Shown in pieces: positions 31,401-41,980 of a stretch of 64,000 nt of DNA (position 1 is its first letter; each line of letters opens with the position of its first letter). A model generated the notes under the pieces. It had not been told where the DNA came from. It did no database searches and saw only the letters and a list, made by a program, of their open reading frames with translations. The DNA comes from Diploptera punctata (lineage: Eukaryota > Arthropoda > Insecta > Blattodea > Blaberidae). The position numbers and the translations under genes were made by a program. The stretch spans positions 1 through 64,000 of the forward strand of contig JASPKZ010009670.1 in the NCBI GenBank assembly GCA_030220185.1, given 5' to 3'.

Positions 31401-32418
31401 TATATTAATAAAATTTAACAAACTTAAAGTAATGTTTTCCGTATATTTCCTATATATGCGTTGATATATAATATTAACAGATCGCTAAACGATAAAAATA
31501 AGGACTATGTAATTAGTAATAGACCTATTAGAAAAATCAACATGCGATATTACTTTTGAAAGTAATAGCATGAGAATGTTAATTTGAATAAAGAATGAGG
31601 TACATGTAATGGAGGAAAGTAGGATAAGAAAGTCAGTCTTGTTCTTATTGAGAACTCTTGTACCAGCGTATGTTAGTTATTTACATAAAAATTGCTAGTA
31701 ATTGCACGTACATATCATCGTGTACAGCAGCGATTCTCATACTTTTAGCGTGTTCCTAATTAATGAACCTATTGAGGTCGTTCTCATGAAAACATTTTTT
31801 AAAAAATCAGATCTTCGCCGATCCCATCTAGTAGAATACCTAAAACCTGACCAAAATGTATATAGGTGCATTTACGAACTTGGCATATACGGATTAATTA
31901 AAAAAAAGAAATAAAGTCTGGTTTGTTAACCAGCAAAATAGGAACATTGTGTAGAAGTTCACCTGAAACGAAAATTTAAAAATTAGTCAATATGTTGCAA
32001 TTTTAGATGATTCACAACGAAACTCAATATAGGCATATGCCATTAACGCAAATCGAGAAAAGTATTCTCCAAAAATCAGCGAAACCGACCATTAGAAGTG
32101 ATATACCTGAAATTCGAATTAAAAATTGACTCTAGAAACCGCCATGTTTGGTTCATTGCAATGTATACCATACAAACAGTTTAATTAAACCTTAAATTGG
32201 CAATGTATCCTATAAGATATATTAATTTAATTTATTTAATATGTTAATAAATTAACTAAAAATGAATCCATAGATATGACGTATTTAAATTGGTGTCAAA
32301 TTGTACAACAATATTAAATTACGTGATAATTTACGGTTATGCATGATTTGTTTTCTCAGTAGTCTGATATTTTTAAATAAGCTGGCAACAGAAATTGTGT
32401 TTCTCCATTCAACAAAAG

Positions 32419-32420
<2 letters not shown>

Positions 32421-32451
<31 letters not shown>
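32421..32451. repeat. (TA)n microsatellite
   Basis: TA units abutting the palindrome's left end. Confidence 0.97.
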
Positions 32452-32453
<2 letters not shown>

Positions 32454-32978
32454 TGTTACCGAAATGAGAGCAGATTTTTCGTGTGGTGGAAGGGAACATC
32501 CATACAAGTATTTTAACACAATAAACCTTGGGTCGGAAATGCATTGTTGTGGATCTACGGAATTAAACAGTATTTAAAATTGTTGAACACGTTGTTTATT
32601 TATTAATTCTAAGAAAAATGGAAGGTATTACATGTTGTTTTACAGTAATTGTTGGAAATGGTGACCACTGGCCTGGATTCTCAGCTCCAGAGCTTGTAGC
32701 AAGGATCGTAGCAGCGGCTGCGGAAATCAGGGAGCATCCAGATATGCTTCTTAGAGTTCACCAGTCCATTTCCAACAATTACTGTAAAATTACATGTAAT
32801 GCCTTCCATTTTTCTTAGAATTAATAAATAAACAACAATGTGTTCAACAATTTTAAATGCTGTTTTATTCTGTAGACCCACGACAATGCATTTCCAACCC
32901 AAGGTTCATTGTGTTAAAATACTTGTATGGATGTTCCCTACCATCAACGAAAAATCTGCACTCATTTCGGTAACAGCC
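32452..32978. mobile_element. palindromic transposon derivative with transposase tail in the loop
   Basis: Arms 32452-32661 and 32765-32978 are near-complete reverse complements (GTGTTACCGAAATGAG, GGGAACATCCATACAAG, GGAAATGCATTGT). The 103-bp loop reads APELVARIVAAAAEIREHPD, then MLLRVHQSI. This resembles the C-terminal end of DUF4817/DDE-type insect transposases (L..RI..A...I....ML.RV...). It looks like a head-to-head derivative of a DNA transposon that kept a coding scrap. Confidence 0.6.
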
Positions 32979-33349
32979 TGTATATATTCCGTAAACAAGC
33001 AAAACGAGAACAAAAATTCGACTTTCTGAGAAATTCTCTCAATTTTTACTCTGTTCCTGCGTGACGTACTTTTTGCATTCATGGCGTACTTTGTTTATGA
33101 GAAGTTATCACTGTGTCCAAGTCACAACATAGGTTTCATTTGTATTACGTATAATGGGATTAGGTGATTCGACTCAATTTCCTTATCGGTTATGTTGCAC
33201 TTCAGTGAAGATAATTAAATATTTCACGGCTTCCAGTTCGGGAAAAACTGGTATAAAGTTTTTTTTTCAGTTAGATTAGAAATAGGAAAACACTTTTTTA
33301 ATGCTATTGGTGAAGCTGGTGGTAATTTAAAAACAATGTATTTATTATA

Positions 33350-33436
33350 TTATTTTTAGTCTGAACATCTTACCTCAATATTAATGTTGATTTAATATTG
33401 AGGTAAGATGTTCAGACTAAAAATAATATAATTAAA
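33350..33436. repeat. near-perfect palindrome, arms 38 bp
   Basis: TATATTATTTTTAGTCTGAA, CATCTTACCTCAATATTA and the exact complement, with a loop of about 8 bp. Shares CATCTTACCTCA with the palindrome at 3390-3541. Confidence 0.95.
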
Positions 33437-34540
33437 ATAACCTCAAAATATAACTTCCTAAAATTAAATATTAATGTATTTATTGTTCACATCTCCTGTA
33501 ACCTGACCACTGTTTTTCTTATTTCAATAATTTGTTCGCTCCCTCCATCAACGGTACTGGTTTAGCCAAATAAGTTCTTGCATGCCCTATTACATCGTTC
33601 AAAATATACAGTAATGAAGTTCAAAGAAGAAACATTGCTTTCAATTAGGGAAAAACTCAAAATTAGAAACAATTGCAGTGTGCATAAAAATGATTCTGTA
33701 CCAGATAGTGCAAACAGCTAAATCATATGGTGGCATCTTTCTTAAGTTTCTGAGGAGTTTCGAATGAATCGTTTATTTATTTCTCTATTTTATTATGTCA
33801 TTCATGGGACATGCAAACCAATACGGTACCTACGGAGGAGAGAACAATTTCCGAACTGTACGGAACAAGGTTACGCGGAAGATCTCGTAAGATAAGCAAA
33901 ATGAATAAGCTACTTCTTCAAGACAACAAAACACTTGACATTAAGGTCAGGAATGTATGGCACAGGTGGATTTCTAAATTCAAGATCACAGTGAATATTA
34001 AAAATAATGAGAAGATACAGACTGATCCGGCAATTTTCTTATTTACAATCGTTATTATTTAAGGTAATGTTCTTCTTCTTCTTAATTTCATATGATAGAC
34101 CTAGAGGTCTGTTACGGTCTTAATACAATGTTTGAAGGGTCTGCCCAATGATCTTTTCTTTTTCCAATTAGTCTCCTTTAACAAGCTTGGGTCATCATCA
34201 TTTAGAGCCGTCCTCCTACATTTTCTTTGAGACTTTTTAGTAAGACAAGTCCTCACAACAGGTTACTGGCGTGAAGTGAGCAAGTCCACTGGTAGGTTTG
34301 CCATCTTAGGCCTCTGGACAGGCGCGATTATGATACAGCATTTATTCTGTATCTTGATGGAACGGTTATACCGCCGTGACTCGGTCCCCAGAGCCCCGCT
34401 TTTTTTAGGCAGGTGGGGTTAGGATTTAGATAGGAGAGGTTATATGAATGCATTTCACTATCTTTTACAACCTTTTAATATGTTAAAATATTAAAATAGG
34501 TAACTAATATATCAGTCGTGCTCAACTAAATTAAATTTCT
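33437..34540. other. mostly unannotated
   Basis: An 83-codon frame at 33811-34062 (GRSRKISKMNKLLLQDN, VWHRWISKFK) has no recognised domain. 34260-34440 is GC-richer with a hairpin-like ATACAGCATTTATTCTGTAT. Nothing is assigned. Confidence 0.35.
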
Positions 34541-34544
34541 GTTT

Positions 34545-34610
34545 AACTTCGTCAAGAGGTTAAAACTATGAAGGGATTTCAGAATCATGTTCCATTTTCT
34601 GCATTCTATC
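34545..34610 (-). repeat. Penelope-like palindrome scrap with hammerhead-like motif
   Basis: The complement reads CAGAAAATGGAACATGATT, CTGAAATCCC. This corresponds to the motif at 40684-40711. The flank GTTTAACTTCGTCAA also matches 40650-40675. Confidence 0.55.
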
Positions 34611-34957
34611 ATCATCATCATCTTCAAAGTATGGGTCTAATGACACGTTACGCTCCCCGCTGCACAATACGCTACAAGTCGCCCTTCTTTCATTCCTTCT
34701 GCATTATATTTGGTACTGAAATCGGTGTATAAGTTGTACAACGGGTTCAGGTTCAATTTCAGAAGAATTGGCGTTATTATTTATTCTCCATGTACTGTCG
34801 AGATTATATGACACTACATATTCCAAGAATACAAAACCTTGAAGAACATTATTGTAATCGCTCTTTCAATGTAATATATACAAAAAAGTAAAACATTATA
34901 TAACTTAAATAACATTTCATCACATAAAATTCAATGCTAGTCAAATCTTATATGTTA

Positions 34958-35590
34958 CTAGCTAATACCCGGTGTGCTCTACTACGCCTAAATAAATTAA
35001 ATATTAAGGATTAATTAAATTATATGGTATACACCATGAGTAACAAAACATGGCGACTGCTAGACGATTTTTAATTTCGAATTTCACGTAAACCCCCACT
35101 TTTAACGGCCGTATTTCGCTGATTTTTTAATATTATCTATTTCGGTTTATTTTAATAGGATATACCAAGTTCAGTTATGAAAAATCGAAAATTGCGACCG
35201 CTAGAGCATTTTTAAAATCTTGGTTATGGAATGGATCCCAATGGAAAGGAGGAAGAGAGGAAGACCGAAGAAAACGTGGATAGAAGGGGTACAAGCAGCT
35301 ATGAATATCAGAGGAATGGGGGAAGATCAATGGATGGACAGAGAGGAATGGCGTTTGGTTTCCGGAAGACGGCGGCAGCTACCATGATACCGGATGATGA
35401 TGATGTTTTAGGTGAACTCCTAAACCTAATGATTTCTGAACGTAATAGATAGCGATTAAACACTCTCTGTGCCTGTAAACATGTATGGACAAATTTTCAT
35501 GAAAATCGGTTGAGCGGTTTAGAAGTTTATAAAGCATAAACACACGCAAGCTGAATTTGTATATAAAAATATTTCCGTAAACTGGCAAAT
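34958..35590 (-). repeat. interspersed repeat D, copy 4 (inverted), interrupted by a LINE
   Basis: In this orientation it starts ACTAGCTAATACCCGGTGTG and ends AAAATCGGTTGAGCGGTTTA. The inner part matches the complement of copies 2 and 3 (ACATGGCG, AATTTCGAATTTCACGT-like). A LINE fragment sits at 35226-35404. Confidence 0.65.
35226..35404 (+). mobile_element. 5'-truncated LINE with (GAT)n tail
   Basis: In the correct frame it reads EWIPMERRKRGRPKKTWIEG, VQAAMNIRGMGEDQWMDREE, WRLVSGRRRQL and then a (GAT)n tail. Nearly identical to 55238-55416. Confidence 0.85.
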
Positions 35591-35769
35591 ACGTAAGAGG
35601 TCAGTCAAAATTGAATGAATTGATGAAGAAATTATCTAGACTACAAATTAAATTCTTTCCTAAAAAATAATAATCTAATTATTAGGTTTTCTCATAAGTA
35701 ATGTCGGTTTTTAATGTAGTATTATTCGTCTGAATTTTAAAGGTGTGATTCACTGTGAGTTTCTTACAA

Positions 35770-36190
35770 ACGGGCTTGCAAGTCGATGCGGATCTTAATT
35801 CTCAACAACTGGAATAAGTTCATGAAATTTTGAGAGTCGCGAGTTCAAACCCGACCTGGACCTCATATTGCACGAACAACCATGACAAAAATTAGGAATT
35901 GGGAGGATCGAATTGTTACCATACCCAGTATATAGCCCTAATCTTGCGCCTTCAGATTACCATCTGTTTCCATCAATGAACTATTTCTTATGTGAAATTT
36001 CGAAAATATTAAAAACATTGCAGTTATGGAAGGGGATCTCAACGAATTCTTCGCATCAAAAAACAAAATACTGGTACCGTCGAAGGATAATAAATCTCGT
36101 TGAAATATGACTCAATATCACATGATACGATGGTCTCTACTTTGAAGAACAGTTTGTTTTTATGTCAGAAAACATTCCAAGTAAAATTTC
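35770..36190 (+). pseudogene. mariner transposase C-terminal fragment
   Basis: PHIARTTMTKI is followed, in the frame starting 35913, by LPYPVYSPNLAPSDYHLFPS. YSPDLAPSDYHLF contains the last catalytic aspartate of mariner DD34D transposases. Downstream WKGISTNSS, YRRRIINLVE continue the family's order. Frameshifts and stops break it. Confidence 0.8.
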
Positions 36191-36254
36191 CAGCTCAGAT
36201 TAATTTTATTCTCTCTAGTCATGTTAACAGGTAATAGCCAATTTATGGCTTAAG

Positions 36255-36850
36255 TGGAAGTATTAATTTTCGTAAGTAATGCCACGAGTGATTTCTAATT
36301 TATCTCGAGGATTTGGAAATTAAGATTAGCATTTGTTAGGACTATTTAACGAATAAAATTAACCTGTTTACTCAAAAATCATTATTTAAATATAGTTATC
36401 GGTATTTTAAAATATTTCTATATTTAACATAAACGGCGATGTTTGAAAACAAATCAGAAATGTGAGGTTACGTTTATCCACTGCAACTTGATCATATTAT
36501 TTATTGCCAAATAGGATCGCAATATTGTAAGAATGCACCTTAGTGGAGAAATAATGAAACACATCAAACTGTATATTATAATCAACATTACGGGTTATTC
36601 ATTTATTTTATTAGTAAACAACTCAGTAAAATCAAGGAATCTATTCATTATTTGCTATATTCAATGTATTTGTTGGAGAAAAATAATGGTCTGCCCTGTT
36701 CAGAATATTAAAAAGGAGGAGCTTACTTTATCACAAAGAGAAATCGATAAAGAGCGAGATGAAATACGGCTGCCATTGGTTGTAAAACAAAATTCATTGA
36801 AACGTGATTGGTTATTGACTCCCATTTGGGGCATGAGTTAAATAATCAGA
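36255..36850 (-). repeat. about 630-bp interspersed repeat, copy 2 (inverted)
   Basis: Reverse complement of 6450-7085, ending at CTCCCATTTGGGGCATGAG. A 102-codon frame at 36533 lies within it but has no known motif and is interrupted in the other copy. Confidence 0.75.
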
Positions 36851-37200
36851 AAAAAATGTTTGTGGAAGGATTTGAACAAAATATCTTCACCATTACAAAT
36901 TAGCGCTGTGTCAATAATGAAATTGAAGAAATATGATGCATCAATAAACATTAATTTGCTTAGTGATTTCCCAAGATATTTCACACAGCGGAATTAATAT
37001 TCGTATAGTTTCAGAGTAGGTGAGTAAACTTTGAGATGTGATCCACGTCCTGAGTCAGAATATTGTTTATCTTAAAATATTTTTAAAAAATAGCCTAAAG
37101 TAGTATGAACATGAATTTCCTTCAATATTTGATGTTAACAAATGGAAATGTTTAAGTATTGAAAATGTTTTAATCAAAAATATACTAAAAATAAAACAAA
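36851..37200. other. unannotated AT-rich sequence
   Basis: Nothing recognised. Confidence 0.4.
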
Positions 37201-37214
37201 TATTATATATATCC

Positions 37215-37552
37215 ATCCATCCATAGTAATTCTGCCCGAAGGCAGGTCCTTCAGTGCAATCATAGCATTTTCATGCTATGCTTGCAGCTTTACTAGGGAA
37301 TTGTAGGTGTGGTAGCTTCCAGTTGCTTTCCACACCGGTGAAGGATGATGATGATAATGATAAGGATGATGATGATGATGGCCATATGATTTTGGAGACC
37401 GTTTGGGCCTTAAAGTTTTCCTGACATTTGTCTTACAGGTGAGGAAAAACCCCGATAAAAAACTCGCCCAGAAAAATTGCCCCGACCGGGGATCGAACCC
37501 GGGCCCGCTGAGTGACAAGGCAGCACGCTACCTCGAGACCACAGCGGTTGAC
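37215..37552 (-). mobile_element. SINE S1, copy 2
   Basis: Complement: CCGCTGTGGTCTCGAGGTAG, CTTGTCACTCAGCGGGCCC, GGTTCGATCCCCGGTCGGG, then the CACCTGTAAGACAAATGTC body and a CATCATCATC stretch. It ends ACTATGGATGGATGGAT next to TATATA. Confidence 0.95.
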
Positions 37553-37594
37553 GTTATATATATTATTATTATTTTTACACGCTTTATATTAGCT

Positions 37595-38130
37595 TGACCT
37601 GTATCTATCTATATATGTAACGGAATTTTTCAACGTGATTTTCACCCACTTAAAATCATTGGATCGACTTGAAACTTTGTATAATTGTAGAAGACCCGTG
37701 ACAATACATAATATTTCATATTTATTTTCTAAAATCCTGGCCACAATCATCAGAAATATCAAAAAAAGTGTTTTTGTATCAATGTAACGGAATCTTTCAA
37801 CTAACGTGATTTTCACCCACTTAGAAACATTGGATCGACTTGAAACTTTGTATACTTGTAGAGGACCCGTTGACAATACAATAATTTCATATTTCTTTTC
37901 TAAAATCCTGGCCATAATCATCAGAAAATCAAAAATAGTGTTTTTGTATCAATGTAACGGAATCTTTCAACGCGATTTTCACCCACTTAGAAACATTGGA
38001 TCGACTTGAAACTTTGTATACGTGTAGAGGACCCGTGACAATACAATAATTTCATATTTTGTTTCTAAAATCCTGGCCAGAATCATCCGAAAAATCAAAA
38101 AAATGAAAACTGGTATAATAGGTTGCGGAC
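37595..38130 (+). repeat. composite repeat, 5' module: 168-bp tandem, 3 units (copy 2)
   Basis: TAACGGAAT starts at 37618, 37785 and 37955. Each unit carries GATTTTCACCCACTTA, GGATCGACTTGAAACTTTG, ACCCGTGACAATACA and AAAATCCTGGCCA. Confidence 0.9.
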
Positions 38131-38143
38131 TTGTTGACTTTTT

Positions 38144-38241
38144 AGTCAATCGTTGTAAGAGCTCAGTTGGTAGAGCAGTGAACTCTTAGTGGTATATAAT
38201 TTCAGTAATCCATACGTCACTGGTTCAAATCTGGCTGGGAG
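38144..38241 (+). pseudogene. tRNA-Tyr-like sequence, copy 2 (anticodon lost)
   Basis: AGCTCAGTTGGTAGAGCAGT, AACTCTTAG, the same intron-like TGGTATATAATTTCAGTA, then ACTGGTTCAAATCTGGC. The GTA anticodon context has changed, showing that it is a repeat, not a gene. Confidence 0.65.
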
Positions 38242-38344
38242 GTTTTTTTTATAGAAGAGTATTACTTTTAGCTCATACTACAATAGTATCGAATTTAAAG
38301 ATATTTACATTTTTATCTTATTCTGTAAAATATTAAAACTAAAA

Positions 38345-38826
38345 AATAAAAATAAATAATAGTTTTTAAAAACTAAAAGAACATGCTTTATTAGAAAACT
38401 AAAAAATGAAAAATAATTTTAATTTCCAATACGCTTGGGATAAAATTAAAGTGGTCAACAAAAAAATCATCTCCAACACATATAGAATAAAACTAGAGTT
38501 ATCAACAAAAAGAAAATAATTTTACCATCAAAAGCGTGGGGTGCTTTTTATGATGTTTACATTTTCTTCTTAGAGAGCTTACTTTTACCAATATCTGTTT
38601 ATTATCAAATATATTAATTGATATAGAGCACCCCACGCTTTTGATGGTAAAATTATTTTCTTTTTGTTGATAACTCTAGTTTTATTCTATATGTGTTGGA
38701 GATGATTTTTTTTGTTGACCACTTTAATTTTATCCCAAGCGTATTGGAAATTAAAATTATTTTTCATTTTTTAGTTTTCTAATAAAGCGTGTTCTTTTAG
38801 TTTTTTAAAACTATTATTTATTTTTA
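38345..38826. repeat. foldback element, copy 2
   Basis: Arms of about 210 bp share GCGTGGGGTGCTTTTTATG and its complement, CTCCAACACAT and the terminal AAAACTATTATTTATTTTT. Highly similar to 1455-1917. Confidence 0.85.
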
Positions 38827-38859
38827 TTATTAGTATTATGTAGATTTTCGCGGATATAA

Positions 38860-38990
38860 GTATGATTATTAAATTTTCGTTGAATTATTCCTTGATAATG
38901 GCATGTGGGACATGCCGAAACGTCGGTACCAGTGGCCAGAGGACGATCTTGAATCCATGACGCGGAAAACCTAAGAAAACTTTATTAATT
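38860..38990 (+). ncRNA. hammerhead-ribozyme-like motif, Penelope-like terminal repeat
   Basis: At 38892-38920 the sequence reads TTGATAA, T, then a perfect 7-bp hairpin (GGCATGT, loop GGG, ACATGCC), then GAAAC. This is the order of a hammerhead core (CTGATGA, stem II, GAAA) with two core bases changed, so it is probably inactive. It is followed by GTCGGTACCAGTGGCCAGAG, also seen at 19.0 kb on the other strand. In Penelope-like elements such motifs sit in the terminal repeats. Activity is not claimed. Confidence 0.45.
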
Positions 38991-39565
38991 ATATATACAT
39001 TAACTGTTGATTGCTGTGTATTTTGTTTCAATATTGTAAGTTTTAGGATATTTGGTTTTTGATAAAGATCGAAATAAAATTGGGTTAATTGGGAATTTGC
39101 GGAGTAGGCCTACAATTAAATTATTAGAAAGGAGCAAGTATTTCCTTTTCTGTATTTCTTTTTCATTTACTTTAACTGCTTCCTTTGTAGATTCTTTTAC
39201 GTGCCTAAAGCCTCTTGGGACCTGTAAGGACACGACCTGTCGAATATAATCTCTTGATTACACGCATACATTTTTGACAAGACAAAGACATGGTGGTGAT
39301 ATTGATACCCAAATAGTGTTCGGGGACATTTGTCCTCATGCAGGAAACTTGTTCTGGCCGCAACCAAACCCGGGTCCGCTCAGTGCGAGGCAACCAGAAA
39401 CATTTCCTTTAGTTTCTAACGTAAAATAAATATAAATCTCTCTTTTTTATTTGTAATTCATCTTACAATGGATTCATTGATGATTTCTGATTTTTTGCTT
39501 CTCTAACTTATTGTCTTGATCATAAATTTAGTTTAATTTGTATTAACATTTATTTTTAATTGTAT
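38991..39565. other. mostly unannotated
   Basis: 39340-39405 (complement GGTTGCCTCGCACTGAGCGG, ACCCGGGTTTGG) may be a decayed SINE S1 head. Otherwise nothing recognised. Confidence 0.3.
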
Positions 39566-39577
39566 ATGTCATTATGA

Positions 39578-39882
39578 GTCCACCGCTGTGGTCTCGAGGA
39601 AGCTTGCTGCCTTGTCACGCAGCGGGCCCGGGTTCGATCCCCGGTCGGGGCAGTTTTTCTGGGTGATGTTTTTATCAGGGTTTTTCCTCACCTGTAAGAC
39701 AAATGTCAGGAAAACTTTAAGGCCCAAACGGTCCGCGAAATCATCATCATCATCCTTCACCGGTGTGGAAAGCAATGGGAAGCTACCACACCTACAATTC
39801 CCTAGTAAAGCTGCAAAGCATAGCATGAAAATGCTATGATTGCAGTGAAAGACCTGCCCTCGGGCAGAATTACTATGGATGG
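39578..39882 (+). mobile_element. SINE S1, copy 3, with 12-bp TSD
   Basis: Bounded by ATGTCATTATGA at 39566-39577 and 39883-39894. The 305-bp element has a tRNA-Asp-like head with GTC in anticodon position and GGGTTCGATCCCCGGTCGGG, a conserved CACCTGTAAGACAAATGTC segment, a (CAT)n stretch and CACCGGTGTGGAAAGCAA. The 3' end is ACTATGGATGG. This defines the family's full length. Confidence 0.95.
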
Positions 39883-40044
39883 ATGTCATTATGATCTTGT
39901 GTAAATATTTCCTATGCTTAATATTTTGCATTAGTTGAGTGGAAGAGAAAGCCTTATGGCCTTAACTCTACCAGTTTAAATATATAAATAAATAATCTAT
40001 TTTATGCAGTAAGCATACAATCAATAGGACTAAATTATTAATAT

Positions 40045-40512
40045 ATAACACAATTGTGGAGTATTTTATTATATAGCGCGGAAATATGGACGTTGAAGCA
40101 AAAACACAAAAATAAATTATTAGTCACAGAAATGGACTTTTTAAAGAAGAACGGCAAGAATATAAAAATTATATAAAATAAAAAATAATACAATAAGAGA
40201 AATAATGAATGTAGAAAAGGATATTGTATAAGAGATTGAAGAAATCCAACTAATAATGGTATGGACATATAATGAGAAGAAGGGAAACAGAAACAAACAA
40301 AGAAGTATTGAAATGGATACCTTCTGGAAAAGGAAAACGTGGTAGATCAAAGCCATCGTGGATAAAGGGAATTCAAGACAACATGAAGAAGAGAAATATG
40401 ACAGAAGCAGACAGGCAAGACCGGGAAGTGTGGAAGAAAAAAATGTATATTTTGGTTGAGGATTCCTATGTAAATAACAGAAACAATCCTGAAATAATAA
40501 AATAATAATAAT
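40045..40512 (+). pseudogene. non-LTR retrotransposon C-terminal copy
   Basis: EYFIIYSAEIWTLKQKHKNK, LLVTEMDFLKK, then in the frame 40272-40505 EVLKWIPSGKGKRGRSKPSW, IKGIQDNMKKRNMTEADRQD. The 3' end is AACAGAAACAATCCTGAAAT plus (TAA)n. Same 3' end as 8030-8100. Confidence 0.85.
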
Positions 40513-40599
40513 ATTATATCCATCATTATTTTGCTCCGGTAAACCCTATTCAGTTTTTTATTTATTATAACTAATATTTCCTTCTTTTTTTAAAATATT

Positions 40600-41095
40600 A
40601 ATATAAGTATCTGATGTATCAGTCGTCTCAATTAAAATGGATTTCTGTTTAAAAAAACTTCGTCAATCAGTTAAGACTATGTGGGCCTTTCAGAACATGT
40701 TCCATCTTCGGCAATGTCATTTGGTACTGATGTTGGTGTACAATAATTAAATAACCCGTTATTCACAAACCATTTTTTTAAATTTATTTCTTTCTCGTTT
40801 TCTTTTGTTTTTCCGTTTTGTTCAACTTTGTTAACCTTTTTACATTATTCACACATACAAACACAAGACAGGACACACACTCAGACCCAAGTGGAGATTT
40901 AAAATCCCTACCCGCCGGGTATCGAACCCGAGTCGCCGGAGTGGAAGGTAGGGACATACCGATAAGCCACGGCGGGACGGAACATCAGTACCAAAGACAT
41001 ATCGAAGATGGATCATGTTCTGAAAGGCCTGCATAGTTTTAACTAATTCACGAAGTTATTTTTTTAAAATAGAGATTCATTTTAATTGATGACTG
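40600..41095. repeat. Penelope-like palindrome split by a tRNA-derived SINE
   Basis: Outer arms 40610-40740 and 40985-41095 are inverted (CTTTCAGAACATGTTCCATC and GGATCATGTTCTGAAAGG, GGTACTGATG and CATCAGTACC). The hammerhead-like motif CGAAGATG, hairpin, TGAAAGGCC is present in both arms. A tRNA-like SINE lies at about 40840-40978. Confidence 0.75.
40840..40978 (-). mobile_element. tRNA-derived SINE S6
   Basis: The complement starts CCCGCCGTGGCTTATCGGTA, then GACTCGGGTTCGATACCCGG (B-box arm), GATTTTAAATCTCCACTTGG and GTGTGTGTCCTGTC. Inserted within the palindrome. Confidence 0.65.
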
Positions 41096-41980
41096 ATTAT
41101 AATCAGGTACTTATATTTGATATGTATTTTTTTGAATTACTACGTAACCTCGATTGTGATTACAATGAATGTTAGAGGTATTGGTGATATTTCCTTATTT
41201 AGCGAACAATGTTTATTCATTTTTATACTTTTACACATGTACAAAATTGAAGATAGGGAGAAACATGTCGCGTTTACAATAATTTACTTGGGTTAAGGTA
41301 GGTACTTACATCATGAGATCGGAAGAGATATCGGGAGTATTCGTTGCACTCTCTGCGACAACAATTTTAACCACCACTCTCCACGTGCTCACTTTCACAT
41401 CCTGTATCGCATCTTCCGACGAGCACAGCCTAGCAATTAGCCATCACAGTTCTGTATTGTTATAACTAGAGACCGGATTATATGCAACATAAACTCGAAA
41501 TATGCATGAAAAATGCCAATATATGCAATACCAAATAATAAACAAAAAACATAATAATTATTACTGTATATTATACTTTTTTAAAGTTATTTTTCACTGA
41601 GCGTAATTAATATTATAATTACAAAGAAATAAACGTTATCTCAGTCAAAACATACATTTATTAAGTCGACGTTTCAAACTCCTTACGTGAGATCATTTTC
41701 AAGACATGGTTGATTATAAATTTATTATACATAGTTACCATCACCAAGACAATTTTAATTTTTTTAAATATATGTATCCCTCCATGGTATCTTTACCTTG
41801 TCGTGGTGGAGTGGCTTGTGTGCTTAAATGATCCTGAGAGCTATGCCGGCGGTAGCATTGCTGCCGATAGGGTTACCCATGCCGGACTGGTCGAAGGTGA
41901 TAAGCCAGACGAAATAAGTACCTTGGTCGAAAGAGTGACGATCTTTCACCGTAAAAATACAACCGTCAAGAAATGCGGAC

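Larger units (their letters stand above)
31745..33140 (+). repeat. interspersed repeat D, copy 3, interrupted by a palindrome
   Basis: 31745-32420 and 32988-33140 together align with 27850-28745. The break is at a TATATATTCC stretch and is filled by (TA)n and the palindrome at 32452-32978. Confidence 0.8.
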
